30,648 nucleotides of DNA. Source: CAYNNP01 sp964398215. Lineage in GTDB: Bacteria > Planctomycetota > Planctomycetia > Pirellulales > Pirellulaceae. How positions within the stretch are numbered: position 1 is the stretch's first letter; every line of letters starts with the position of its first letter. A program made the translations under genes and the position numbers. Location of the stretch: NCBI GenBank assembly GCA_964398215.1, contig CAYNNP010000049.1, forward strand, positions 1-30,648. The letters run 5' to 3'. The notes under the pieces are model-generated. The model was not told the DNA's origin. It saw only the letters and a program-made list of their open reading frames with translations, and did no database searches. This document shows, piece by piece, positions 17,701 to 26,192 of this stretch.

Positions 17701-20700
17701 CAGCCGGAGATCGCTCAATTCTGGCGCGTCCAATTTTGTCGCAAGCGTTCGCAGCATTGCGGTACTGCCGTTACAAGCAACAATTTGAATCAGAGGCAGA
17801 CCATCAATCGCATCAGCCGAGATCCTGACCACACCATCTTTGTCGGGCACTAGATTGCTAATCAACACGCCAGAATCGGCCAAGAAATCGAAATCGGATC
17901 CCGCCGAGGCAGCTGCTTGCTGTCGTTGTTGTTTCGCGGCACGCATCTTTCCAGACTTTGGAGCTGACCCTGCCGCGCCAACGGCGTCGCCACCAGCAGC
18001 GACTTGACTTTGGCTGGTTGTTTCTTCGGTTTCCCAAGGATTCAAAATCAACCCCGGTTGCGGCAACATCACCCCAGGAAACTTGGCAGCGAACCTTCGC
18101 CGCAGCACGTACTGGTATTCATCACCCAGCCTTAAATCGCTGATATAGCCACTGCTGTTTCGCGAAATGGTTCTGCCATATAACCTGCGTGCAGGAAGGG
18201 CTAGGGACGTCAGAGGATCATTGTCGTCAAAGTATCGTTTGGCGATCACATGGATCCTTGCGAAATCCGTTTTGCCACCAAGTTGGATGCTCACGCCTTT
18301 CGCGTCGTGTGTCACTGATTGGATCGAAAGTCCACTTGCTGGCGACAGCGACTGATGGCGAATCTTTCCGGTTGCGATATTGCCGGCAACCGGCCCTTCG
18401 ACCAGAACGATATTGGTACTGGTGTTGGTGGCTTTGTCCAACAAACGGTAATCGCCTGCGGATAAACCTTGTATTGAAAGGAATCCGTCTGCAACAGTGA
18501 TCGCTTTGCTGGCGTCGATCGTAAAATTGCCGCCACGAATTTCAAACAGTCGATAGCGTTGTTTTAGATCGTTGATGTCTCCGGCAACTGGAAGCTGCAC
18601 GTGGCGACCCGAGAGGGAATGGATTTCACGAGGCCAAATGACTCGGTCCATCTGCAAGTGACGTTTGTGAGCGATACCTGATGGCAACGAGAAACGCAAA
18701 CTTGTTGCACCAGGCAGTTTGCCCAAATTGATTCGTCCAGTGGCATCAGTTTGCAGCGTTTGCTGTACATGTAAGTTCCTGTATTTCGTGTTGACGAAAA
18801 TCGAAACCGTCTCGGCAGAAATCGGCTCGCCCGATCTGCCTCGCACTTCGATCACATAGTTTTCGCCGTCGCGAGTTAGGAAGGCATCTCTGGTATGGTT
18901 CGTCGCGCGAATCCCTGCAATGTCCCATGTCTTGCTGGTCTGCACCTGACGCTGCCTTCGATCGGAAAGCCCAGCGATTGAACCAGAAATATCAACCCTT
19001 AGGTTTGCTAGCCGAGCGGGCACGCGAACCGGAATCATCAATTCTTTGGAGTCAGCGAGTTTCAGGTCGTCGAACTGCGCGGTCGTGTCCACACCATCGG
19101 TGTCGGTCGCAGTAATCAAAACGGACACGTCAGTCAGCATCGACGAATCGACCTCTTGGTCTCGCATCATCAAACGCGGTCGGATCAACAATTTGCTGTT
19201 GCCACCAGTCTGAAGCAACGTTCGATCGATGAACATGCCAGCGGTCAGCGAATATTGTTCGCTGGGCTGTTGGATCGTGATTTGCCGAGAAACCTTTCCG
19301 TCAGATATGATCGCTCGGCGGCTAGCGTTTTGATTGACGGGCGGCAGGACGACTTGTCCTTTTTCGTTGGCAACCAATTCTTGTCCTGCAACCAACATCG
19401 TTGCTTTAGGGATTACCTGTTCGTTTTCATCGATGATTGTGAACAGCATCCCATCGGCAACATTTTCGCTGGCGTGCTGAATATCGCCGCGCCGAATGAT
19501 CGCGCGGGCTCGCAAGCCCTTGCCAACCAAATCAACGATCCAGACGCCACGACCACTGATCTCATTCAACCCGATCGTCTCGCGATGCCTTTGGATCGCA
19601 GGCTGGTTGTAACTTATTTTTTGCTCAAGCGTCGGGACTAAACCGTCCAGGTCAATATCCGTGTCCAGTTGTTTTTCGTTGCTGCGGTAGTACGCCAAAG
19701 TATTGATCTCGTACGCACGGACCACCAGTTCCTGGATGTTTTTGACATCAACAATCAACTCAGTTGGATCGTCCGCCGAAAAGTGAATCTTGTTTTGCGG
19801 AGCCAACCGCAACTGGGCTGCATCCCGAACGCGCTGACGCTGTTGTGGCTCCAGCATCTTGTACCAATCTTGCGGATCTCCAATGCCGGCCATCAATTTG
19901 GTTTCGGCGAACACACGTCGCAAATATTCTGGCTTGAGATACTCTGCGAACTCCGTTGCATCGTTGGCGGCCACCAGAAAGTGATTTAAGTGCGCGCGAA
20001 CCAACGCTTCTTCGTTTCCGATTGGTGAAAGTAACGCTTGGTCTAAAAAGTTCTGATTCAAATCCGCTTTGGGGAATGGCCGTTTGGCCCAAGTGACATG
20101 AATGATCGGGCTGTTGCGAGGCAGTTTTAGGTACTGTGTGAACAGTTTTTGATCGTAGTTGCCGGCGACCATCTTCGCTTCAAGTAAGCGGAACGTTGCA
20201 CACGCTTTCAAGGAGTTGTAGCTATCGGGCAACGTAGTGACGTAGTCGTGAACCCGTTGTAGAAATTGCAGTCTGGCATCGGCTTGCTGGCTGATGTCCT
20301 TGTCGCCATCAGGGCGCAAGTGCCGCAGCCAAGCGTCAACAAACGCGTTGTCATCCAAGACCGCTGGTACCGCTTTGCCAACTCGCTCCATTTCGTCCAG
20401 AGTCAAGAACGAGTGAGCTTGAAGAATGCCAAAAGCAACATCCTTTGCCTTTCGCGATTTAAGTTCGGCAATGACAAGCTGATCAAGATCTCGGATATAC
20501 GGTCCATCAACTCGGGCAAGAAAATCATGCAGAGTGATCTTTAAACCGGCTGTGTCAGATTTATGAAACTGTTCTGCAACGTAATTCATTCCCGCAGCAG
20601 TCAAAGCATCTTGGCGGTTCAGCGCGTCTTTGACCAAGCGATCAACGCCAAGTAGCGCTGCGTCGAATTCACTTGGATAGCGCCTTTCGCCCTGCACTGC

Positions 20701-21078
20701 TGGCGGCGCATGATCAAGCTGGACACCCATTCGTTTGATCAGATGATCGATTGTTTTTTGCGGCGAGTCGCCGTAGGTCAACAGACGCTGTCGATCGACC
20801 ATCGCTCTGATCGAATTTGATTGGCGGCCTTTGTTAGCAGCCAGCCAATCCGCGATCACCGCGTCAGCCTTTTCCAGTTGCCGAGTATTCTGATAGTGCA
20901 AACAATGAAAGAAGAAATGCTCTTCGCTGCCAGGGATCAATTCTGCCAACATTGCTTGGCGATCATCCGCTAAAGCAAACTTTTCCATCAATCCGATCGG
21001 TTCGGCCATAACCTCGCAGCTACCCAGGGAAATGAAGACAATAAGGAGGGACAGTACTTTTTTCGACAAGCCAATCAT
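14764..21078 (-). CDS. Giant secreted multidomain protein (about 2100 residues)
   Basis: I start this gene at the ATG at 21078, which gives a signal peptide (LSKKVLSLLIVFISLG, then VMAEP). A longer frame to 21318 adds 80 residues with no secretion signal. The mature protein (2104 residues with the signal) starts with about 400 helical residues. Several beta-rich segments follow that resemble macroglobulin/Ig-like modules (for example AGMFIDRTLLQTGGNSKLLI). A Gly/Ala/Lys/Gln linker lies near 1030-1060 and a highly charged linker (SEDYDEID, RGRERSKES) near 1340-1375. A helical TPR-like segment spans about 1700-1850, and the C-terminus has a beta-sandwich-like ending (VKVYARYPDGSVKFYKDG). No macroglobulin thioester (CxEQ) is seen. 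The domain plan recalls bacterial alpha-2-macroglobulin-type proteins, but I cannot confirm it. It is probably exported or cell-surface associated. Confidence 0.8.
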   Translation of the reverse strand: MIGLSKKVLSLLIVFISLGSCEVMAEPIGLMEKFALADDRQAMLAELIPGSEEHFFFHCLHYQNTRQLEKADAVIADWLAANKGRQSNSIRAMVDRQRLLTYGDSPQKTIDHLIKRMGVQLDHAPPAVQGERRYPSEFDAALLGVDRLVKDALNRQDALTAAGMNYVAEQFHKSDTAGLKITLHDFLARVDGPYIRDLDQLVIAELKSRKAKDVAFGILQAHSFLTLDEMERVGKAVPAVLDDNAFVDAWLRHLRPDGDKDISQQADARLQFLQRVHDYVTTLPDSYNSLKACATFRLLEAKMVAGNYDQKLFTQYLKLPRNSPIIHVTWAKRPFPKADLNQNFLDQALLSPIGNEEALVRAHLNHFLVAANDATEFAEYLKPEYLRRVFAETKLMAGIGDPQDWYKMLEPQQRQRVRDAAQLRLAPQNKIHFSADDPTELIVDVKNIQELVVRAYEINTLAYYRSNEKQLDTDIDLDGLVPTLEQKISYNQPAIQRHRETIGLNEISGRGVWIVDLVGKGLRARAIIRRGDIQHASENVADGMLFTIIDENEQVIPKATMLVAGQELVANEKGQVVLPPVNQNASRRAIISDGKVSRQITIQQPSEQYSLTAGMFIDRTLLQTGGNSKLLIRPRLMMRDQEVDSSMLTDVSVLITATDTDGVDTTAQFDDLKLADSKELMIPVRVPARLANLRVDISGSIAGLSDRRQRQVQTSKTWDIAGIRATNHTRDAFLTRDGENYVIEVRGRSGEPISAETVSIFVNTKYRNLHVQQTLQTDATGRINLGKLPGATSLRFSLPSGIAHKRHLQMDRVIWPREIHSLSGRHVQLPVAGDINDLKQRYRLFEIRGGNFTIDASKAITVADGFLSIQGLSAGDYRLLDKATNTSTNIVLVEGPVAGNIATGKIRHQSLSPASGLSIQSVTHDAKGVSIQLGGKTDFARIHVIAKRYFDDNDPLTSLALPARRLYGRTISRNSSGYISDLRLGDEYQYVLRRRFAAKFPGVMLPQPGLILNPWETEETTSQSQVAAGGDAVGAAGSAPKSGKMRAAKQQRQQAAASAGSDFDFLADSGVLISNLVPDKDGVVRISADAIDGLPLIQIVACNGSTAMLRTLATKLDAPELSDLRLPKSLPPEKPFGFERTVTIASKDQPLDIESLGSAQLQVYGHVGALLKLYKTLTKDARLAEFDELAVWHQLSEAQKLAAYTRLASHELHLFLWSHDREFFDQIIRPYLSNKKEKQFIDHWVLEHDLSSYQVLWRYNQLNAAERSLLALRVPEVADAVRREFAEFIAKQQIDHDKIRYSFESALETSTLMARDGGIALGVAKPENQSLRLGDLSEDYDEIDGLQDYNKPSRSSRGRERSKESMRLEERKDSDFDDVEKREVFSRRGPVVAGGRSLSLYQELDTTKQWAESNWDHVRVVGGPDPSGLITVNPFWQDVASGKAMVSDDLLMPIQNRHSVLVALAFCGLPLKPGDIALPEKADQTYAPEHPVAVITKRLLQLADADREYGILVGQRFSRVNATQEEAKIAPTEFLVGEAYRGRIVVSNPTDEQLTVDVFWQTPTGSIPLAGHQKTNSKTITLEPFAVGSVEYQFYFSQAGEFVHYPATVATDGKLIARGEEKKFLAVQSASENETVTWQSVVRSGTPEQIQDFLSKANLRKLDWNLVAHRMSDQNTYQVVIQALREAQLYVPVLYAYSLKHRDEPQMRQYLAASADMVSTVGPRLKSAVLDVQPIEQRTHELLEYAPLVRARIHQLGAENEILNPAFLRQYQSFVRMLAYEESIPAEEKLTLAYYLLLQNRIEEAIQRFTPVKRDDVDTKLQYDYLNAYLCMHREAFEQAEEITAKYADYKVPRWKIRFDEIATQLVQRRGLMQTQQLASVKGEPAEGQPIAKGSGDLALIDRQQHQANAAQQLPEVVVRVDGDSLRIDHRRSKEAKLNLYGVDLELLFSKAPFVRDDLKKLAMVRPMRTETLGFDEPTGIGRFDLQGDLRRQTLLVEVVAGASRSTALYYGGEVTTYISESFGQLQTTDAKSHQPIAAAYVKVYARYPDGSVKFYKDGYTDSRGRFDYSSISAADARGAQRFAILVLSEEKGATLHDIAPPTQ

Positions 21079-21260
21079 ATCGGACGCACAAGAAAAGAAA
21101 CCGGGCGATAGCAGACAGTTACAGTTGTTGCTGCGGGAAGGTAACGATTTCGGTCGCTTTATCTTAGGCCGAAATCTACATTCCGATCGCTTTTGCCATG
21201 ACACCTGGAACAGTATTTGTCGCAAACAACTCGGATGAACGCCCACGAATGCGATTGTGG

Positions 21261-21346
21261 CCCAAATCGTGGTTTGGGTAATTCGTTTTTCCATTTCTTC
21301 CGCAAATGCCCGGGGCAAAGCATTGTTTCAGGCTGAGATTCCTGAA
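21261..21346. other. Non-coding stretch between divergent genes, two small hairpins
   Basis: The 654 nt between the giant gene and the sulfatase (21079-21732) must contain both divergent promoters, but I cannot place either. Small perfect stems occur at CCCAAA (21261-21266)/TTTGGG (21273-21278) and TTCAGG (21327-21332)/CCTGAA (21341-21346). Both are weak and may be chance. The second half of the gap holds two larger repeat-like elements, listed separately. Confidence 0.3.
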
Positions 21347-21404
21347 GAAATGGTAACTGGGTGCGTGAGTTTTGGAGTTGTGTTTTTTCATGTGGTGTTA
21401 CGTT

Positions 21405-21541
21405 GTAGGCCGGACCAAGGACGCGATACGTGCCGGAACAGCGCAAACGCCTCCATTGTGTCGCAGAGATTTCGCTATCAACGACGTTTCTACTTGCGTC
21501 CGAAGTTCCGGCAATAGCAGCGTTTGCTCGGTCCGGCCTAC
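21405..21541. repeat. Long nested inverted-repeat element
   Basis: Outer arms GTAGGCCGGACC (21405-21416) and GGTCCGGCCTAC (21530-21541) are perfect 12-bp inverted repeats. Inside them, TGCCGGAAC (21431-21439) and GTTCCGGCA (21505-21513) form a second perfect 9-bp pair. The 137-bp unit has no coding potential. It resembles, from memory, the GTAGGCCGGA...TCCGGCCTAC intergenic repeats of Rhodopirellula, and could be a non-autonomous (MITE- or REP-like) element. Confidence 0.65.
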
Positions 21542-21561
21542 CCCAAGATCGCAACTCCAAA

Positions 21562-21602
21562 ACGCGTCAGCGAGGGATTCTCGTTGTCCCTCGCTCACGC
21601 GT
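21562..21602. repeat. Palindromic repeat, ACGCGT-bounded
   Basis: ACGCGTCAGCGAGGG (21562-21576) and CCCTCGCTCACGCGT (21588-21602) pair with one mismatch around an 11-nt loop. It stands 20 nt after the previous element, so two different repeat families are side by side. The same sequence type is, from memory, frequent between genes in Rhodopirellula. Confidence 0.6.
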
Positions 21603-21732
21603 CGGGTTGCCAAAATGAGCCAGAATCAAAAGCTGATTTGCCGTCCGCATTTGCTCAAGTGCTTGGACGCGCCGGCGGATGCCAAGTATCATGTCGGCCA
21701 AAGGATCTATTCCCTTCTTTTGTGGTCGCCCC

Positions 21733-23238
21733 ATGATCTATCGAATTGCCGCTTGTCTTGCCATCGTATTCACCGTCAGTGCATCGCTATTTGCGCAGAA
21801 GCAGCCCAACGTAATCGTCGTCATGGCGGACGATCTGGGGATTGGCGACGTTTCACCGACGAACCCAAATTGCAAAATCAAGACACCGCGTTTGCAACAG
21901 ATGGCAGACGAAGGTCTCACGTTCATGGATGCCCATACGCCTAGTTCTGTTTGCACACCAACTCGCTACGGTTTGTTGACTGGTCGATACAACTGGCGAA
22001 GTGAATTGGCAAAAGGCGTTTTGTCCGGGCGCAGCAAGCATTTGATCCCAGCGGACCGACCGACGCTTGGGCATTTGATGAAGGCCGCTGGTTATCGCAC
22101 TGCGATGGTTGGCAAGTGGCACCTGGGTTGGGACTGGCACAAGGTAGGCGGATCGATCGACTTTACAAAACCAGTCAAGAATGGTCCTGACATCAACGGT
22201 TTTGATCACTATTACGGTCACTGTGGTTCCTTGGACATGCCGCCGTACGTTTGGGTCGATACGGGAAAAATTACGGCGCCACCAAATCGCGAAGAGGGTG
22301 TTTCGAAAAAACAAGACCAGTACGGTTGGTATCGAAAGGGACCCATTGGCAAAGACTTTGTGATTGAAGAAGTTCTGCCTCACTTGTTCGACAAATCGAT
22401 CACGCATGTAAAGGAATTCGCGGGCGGCGCAAAATCGGACGGCGGAAAACCTTTCTTTCTGTATCTTGCATTGCCAGCACCACACACACCGATCGTTCCG
22501 ATCCCGCCGTTCAAAGACGCCAGTGGGATGAATGCTTACGCCGATTTCGTGATGCAGGTTGATCATCACATGGGCGAGCTTCTGGCAGCGGTCAAGAACG
22601 CTGGTTTAGACGACAATACATTGGTGATATTTACTAGCGACAATGGCTGTTCACCAGAAGGGAATTTTCCAGTGTTGAAGGAACACGGGCACGATCCGAG
22701 CGCCGGGTACCGTGGGCACAAGGCAGACATTTACGAAGGCGGCCATCGCGTGCCGCTGATTGCTCGTTGGCCCGGCAATATCAAACCTGGTACCGAAACC
22801 ACTGCTTTGGCTTGCCTGACAGATATCTACAGCACACTTGAAGACATCGTCGATCAGCCGCGCAAAAAGCTTGGCGGCGAAGACGGTTTCAGCATGTTGC
22901 CGGTTTTCAAAGGGGCTGCAACATCAGGACGTGACACCTTGGTCAGCCACAGCATTGGTGGTTTTTTCGCCATTCGAAAAGGCAACTGGAAACTGTGTTT
23001 GTCGGCAGGCAGTGGTGGATGGAGCGCACCACGGGAGGCTGAAGCCAAGAAAAAAGGATTGCCTAAGATGCAACTCTTTAACTTGGAAACCGATCGATCT
23101 GAACGAACCAATTTGGTCGAAAAGAATCCCGAAAAGGTTCAGGAGTTGATCGCGTTGTTAAAAACACAGGTCGATAACGGTCGTTGCACACCAGGAGACA
23201 GTGTGGACAACGACCGAGAAGTTCGGCCTGGTTATTGA
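21733..23238 (+). CDS. Secreted sulfatase (arylsulfatase A type)
   Basis: This enzyme hydrolyses sulfate esters; in planctomycetes such enzymes usually act on algal sulfated polysaccharides, although the substrate here is unknown. The ATG at 21733 gives a signal peptide (MIYRIAACLAIVFTVSASLF) and a 501-residue product; an earlier ATG at 21679 would bury it. The metal-binding start is NVIVVMADDLGIGD (Asp33, Asp34). The active-site motif SSVCTPTRYGLLTGRY has Cys74 in CxPxR, the residue converted to formylglycine by an FGE or anSME enzyme that is not in this window. GKWHLGW and FTSDNGCSPEGN are further sulfatase motifs. The C-terminal KGNWKLCLS and LFNLETDRSERTNL are typical of the family. It stands alone, divergent from the giant gene and convergent with a small acidic protein. 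Confidence 0.95.
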   Translation: MIYRIAACLAIVFTVSASLFAQKQPNVIVVMADDLGIGDVSPTNPNCKIKTPRLQQMADEGLTFMDAHTPSSVCTPTRYGLLTGRYNWRSELAKGVLSGRSKHLIPADRPTLGHLMKAAGYRTAMVGKWHLGWDWHKVGGSIDFTKPVKNGPDINGFDHYYGHCGSLDMPPYVWVDTGKITAPPNREEGVSKKQDQYGWYRKGPIGKDFVIEEVLPHLFDKSITHVKEFAGGAKSDGGKPFFLYLALPAPHTPIVPIPPFKDASGMNAYADFVMQVDHHMGELLAAVKNAGLDDNTLVIFTSDNGCSPEGNFPVLKEHGHDPSAGYRGHKADIYEGGHRVPLIARWPGNIKPGTETTALACLTDIYSTLEDIVDQPRKKLGGEDGFSMLPVFKGAATSGRDTLVSHSIGGFFAIRKGNWKLCLSAGSGGWSAPREAEAKKKGLPKMQLFNLETDRSERTNLVEKNPEKVQELIALLKTQVDNGRCTPGDSVDNDREVRPGY

Positions 23239-23255
23239 TCAAGCAAGTCTGTTTG

Positions 23256-23615
23256 TCAGGCCGGGCTGCTTTTCGATTTTACAAGGCAGTGAAAACCAAC
23301 GCATGGTTGTTCGGGCTCGCGTTCTTTGCTGGCGGCTTGCAAGATATCTTGGACCTGCTGCATCCGTTCTGGGTTCAGCGCCGCTGAAACCACACGTTGC
23401 TGTCCATCGGGTCCCATGACGACAGTGGTGATCACGGCAACAGTATCGTTGGTTTGCAGCGCAGCGATGATGTGCTCGCCGACTTGCTGCTCAGCATTCT
23501 TGATGGTTGTAACAAACTGCTGGATCTGATCGTTGTCGACTTCTTCCGCATTGACAACCAATTGGCTCTCGTCGGATGGTTCTTCGTTGGGTTGTTTTTC
23601 GGAAGGTAGGTTCAT
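23256..23615 (-). CDS. Small acidic protein, unknown function
   Basis: This 119-residue product is rich in Glu and Gln with no membrane segment or signal peptide. A compact core (about residues 28-95) alternates helix and strand, including VAVITTVVMGPDGQQRVVSAALNPERMQQVQDIL. The first 25 residues and the C-terminal tail look disordered. I recognise no family. Support for a real gene is its clean placement: 17 nt from the convergent sulfatase stop, with no better frame on the other strand. The stretch 23616-23760, up to the next gene, shows nothing clear. Confidence 0.65.
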   Translation of the reverse strand: MNLPSEKQPNEEPSDESQLVVNAEEVDNDQIQQFVTTIKNAEQQVGEHIIAALQTNDTVAVITTVVMGPDGQQRVVSAALNPERMQQVQDILQAASKEREPEQPCVGFHCLVKSKSSPA

Positions 23616-23760
23616 CTTTTTTTAAGCAAATATTGTGGGCAATGAAATTAACACCATGATTCTACAAAATTGATCGCCCCAGCGCAGGTCAGAATCCAGC
23701 AAGCTGCCCTGAGACTCGCATTAAGTTGTCATTGATTGCGGTCGCTGATACCCTGTTTGG

Positions 23761-24531
23761 ATGATTGCTGTAAAAAAACTGAGTAAAGAATATGGCGACC
23801 AGCTGGCCTTGGCACAGGTGTCTTTTGAAGTATCGCCTGGGGAGATCTGCGCTTACTTGGGGCCAAATGGGGCTGGAAAGTCGACAACGGTCAAGATTTT
23901 GACCGGAGTCATGCGGCCAACGGATGGCTCCGCGCTGGTCGCAGGCTTTGATGTCCAGTCGGATCCCGTGGAGGTCAAGCGACGAATCGGATATGTGCCA
24001 GAAAATGCACACTTGTATCAGACACTCAGTGTTGCGGAGTATTTTGCGCTGGTCGGAACCTTTCATCAAATCGCGCCAAGTGATGTCGATGAACGTGGCC
24101 GCAAAATGATGGAACTGTTTGAAATTCCAAAAGCGATCAACAAACGAATCAGCACACTTAGTAAGGGAATGCGGCAAAAGGTTTTGATCTCCGGCGCGCT
24201 GATCCATGATCCTGAAGTGCTGCTGTTTGACGAACCGCTTTCAGGGCTGGATGCAAACGCCACTCAGTCGGTCAAGCAATTGATTCGTGAAATGGCCGAC
24301 CGTGGAAAAACCGTTTTGTACTGTTCGCACATGCTGGACATCGTCGAGCGGCTTTGTGATCGAGTCGTGATTTTGGACCATGGAAAAATCATTGCGAGTG
24401 ATTCGCCGGGGACCGTGATCCAGCAATCGGGAGCGAAATCTCTGGAAGAGGCGTTTCGCAAACTGACGGGGAACTCGGATATCGACCAAAGGGCATCACA
24501 GTTCGCAGACGCAGTGAGAAACAAGCATTGA
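23761..24531 (+). CDS. ABC transporter ATP-binding protein (ABC-2 exporter type)
   Basis: This 256-residue ATPase powers the permease encoded directly downstream. Walker A is GPNGAGKST (Lys40), the signature is LSKGMRQK (133-140), Walker B is VLLFDEPLSGLD (Asp157, Glu158) and the switch His is in YCSHML (His190). At the Q-loop position the sequence reads GYVPENAHLYQ, with Glu81 in place of Gln, a change common in ABC-2 exporters. The C-terminal part is short, so no extra regulatory domain is present. The stop overlaps the permease start by 4 nt (TTGA), which suggests translational coupling. The substrate is unknown. Confidence 0.93.
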   Translation: MIAVKKLSKEYGDQLALAQVSFEVSPGEICAYLGPNGAGKSTTVKILTGVMRPTDGSALVAGFDVQSDPVEVKRRIGYVPENAHLYQTLSVAEYFALVGTFHQIAPSDVDERGRKMMELFEIPKAINKRISTLSKGMRQKVLISGALIHDPEVLLFDEPLSGLDANATQSVKQLIREMADRGKTVLYCSHMLDIVERLCDRVVILDHGKIIASDSPGTVIQQSGAKSLEEAFRKLTGNSDIDQRASQFADAVRNKH

Positions 24532-26192
24532 GCGGCGGGGCACTGAAACGTAGGTCTTCGGGTGGCATTGATTGGCGAAGCGTCAAAGTGCTGCTGTATT
24601 CGTTCTTGGTCATGGACTTTCGCAACCAAGCGTTTGGCCAAGTAACTCGTACAAGTGCAACGGATATTTTTTCGCCGCTGTACTGGGTAACCGGACAGAA
24701 CCTGTTGATCAGTTGTTTTGTTTCTGGAATCTTGTTTGCGCGGGTTGAATCCTTTGCGTTTGCACTTGTCTGCTTAAGCGTTTCGATGGTCGTCTGCATG
24801 ACGTCGATCATCGTTGAATTCAACGAGGTGATTTTGTCGCCTGATGATGTCCTTGTGCTTGGACACCAACCCGTTTCCTACAAGACTTATTCGGTCGCGC
24901 GGCTAGCAAATCTGTTCTTGTACGTTAGCTACCTGATTCTGACGATGAATGTCGTGCCGATGATTTTGGGAGCCGGCATGCGAGAAACCAATGGATGGTT
25001 TTTGTTGCTTTATCCGTTGGCAGCGGTCGTCGGCAGCTTTTTGGTAACCGGTCTACTGATCCTGTTGTACGTTGCTTTTTTTACGAGCCCGTCATCAAAG
25101 GTGCAAGAAACATTGGCTTGGACGCAAGCTGTTTTGATGTTGATCACCGGCTACGGCGGGCAAGCGGTTTTGCGAGACAAGCGAGATCAGTTGGAAATGG
25201 CGATCTACAATCTGCCGGAATGGATCCAGTGGACACCGCCAGGGCTGTTGGCAAAGTTTGCTGTCTCGGGGAACGACTCACCAGCCGAGATACTTTGGTG
25301 GATCATGGGTGCAGCCGCCGTTTTAACGTTGGGCATTTGGTATTTGGTCTACCTGACGCTTGCCAAGGCATACGCACAACTCCCGTCCACCACATCGAAT
25401 CTTGGCCCTGCGGAACTGCCGCCGCTGCGAACCGCAGGCCAATTGGTTGGTGCGGGTTTTGATGCAAAGATCGTTTCACAAAATCCAGATGAACGGACTG
25501 CTTATTGGTTTTGCAAAACCATGTTGCGGCGAGATCACAACTTTCGCATGCGGATATGGCCCACCTTTGGGATCACCATCGCGTTCATTGGAATCGGATT
25601 GTTCACGGGCGAATTGGTCGACCCATTGGCAAGCCGTGGAAAGAGCGTTGGCATCACACTCACGGCGCTCTATTCGCTGGTTTTGCCACTGCCCGCGATT
25701 TTCTATACGATGCGATTTAGCAAAGATCATCAATCGGGCTGGATTTTAAGTGTGGCACCGATTCGCGACTCAGCAGCTTTCGCACGCGGAATGGAAAAAG
25801 CGATCGTGCTGTATGTGATGTGTCCATTCTTGCTGATTGTTGGCATCGTATTTTCGGTTGCTTGGCAAGACATGCTGAGTGTCTCGCTTCACCTGGTAGC
25901 GGCTGCGCTGGTGATTTTGATATCGGCATTCGTTTCCACTGGCCTTGTCTTTCGCCAAGTTCCGTTTTCGCAGCCGCTGGGTCGCGGAGAGATGTTGGGA
26001 CCGATCGCGCCGCTGTTGAGTGTCGTGGGTAGCATTGCGATGACGCTGGGCGGTCTTCATTATCTTGCGTCCGAGCGGCTCGAGTGGTTTTGTGGCTATC
26101 TATTGCTGTTGGCTGTCGTGACTTGGGTTGCCCAACGTTACTCGCGAAAAACCATTCGTCGGCGCTGCAACCTGGAGTGGTTTCATGAGTAA
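24528..26192 (+). CDS. ABC-2 type permease, multi-span membrane protein
   Basis: This 554-residue integral membrane protein has about ten or more hydrophobic helices, for example NLLISCFVSGILFARVESFA, FLYVSYLILTMNVVPMIL and VLYVMCPFLLIVGIVFSVAW, with cytoplasmic-type basic loops. It is the membrane half of the exporter with the preceding ATPase. The start is TTG at 24528, within the TTGA overlap with the ATPase stop. This is the only start that fits the coupling, although a later ATG at 24612 cannot be excluded. At roughly double the size of a minimal ABC-2 half-permease, it may be a fused two-half permease. No substrate can be inferred. Confidence 0.85.
   Translation: MSGGALKRRSSGGIDWRSVKVLLYSFLVMDFRNQAFGQVTRTSATDIFSPLYWVTGQNLLISCFVSGILFARVESFAFALVCLSVSMVVCMTSIIVEFNEVILSPDDVLVLGHQPVSYKTYSVARLANLFLYVSYLILTMNVVPMILGAGMRETNGWFLLLYPLAAVVGSFLVTGLLILLYVAFFTSPSSKVQETLAWTQAVLMLITGYGGQAVLRDKRDQLEMAIYNLPEWIQWTPPGLLAKFAVSGNDSPAEILWWIMGAAAVLTLGIWYLVYLTLAKAYAQLPSTTSNLGPAELPPLRTAGQLVGAGFDAKIVSQNPDERTAYWFCKTMLRRDHNFRMRIWPTFGITIAFIGIGLFTGELVDPLASRGKSVGITLTALYSLVLPLPAIFYTMRFSKDHQSGWILSVAPIRDSAAFARGMEKAIVLYVMCPFLLIVGIVFSVAWQDMLSVSLHLVAAALVILISAFVSTGLVFRQVPFSQPLGRGEMLGPIAPLLSVVGSIAMTLGGLHYLASERLEWFCGYLLLLAVVTWVAQRYSRKTIRRRCNLEWFHE

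Noticed and set aside
14764..21078. Classical alpha-2-macroglobulin with thioester
   Set aside because: No CxEQ thioester motif was found, so only a loose macroglobulin-like resemblance is claimed.
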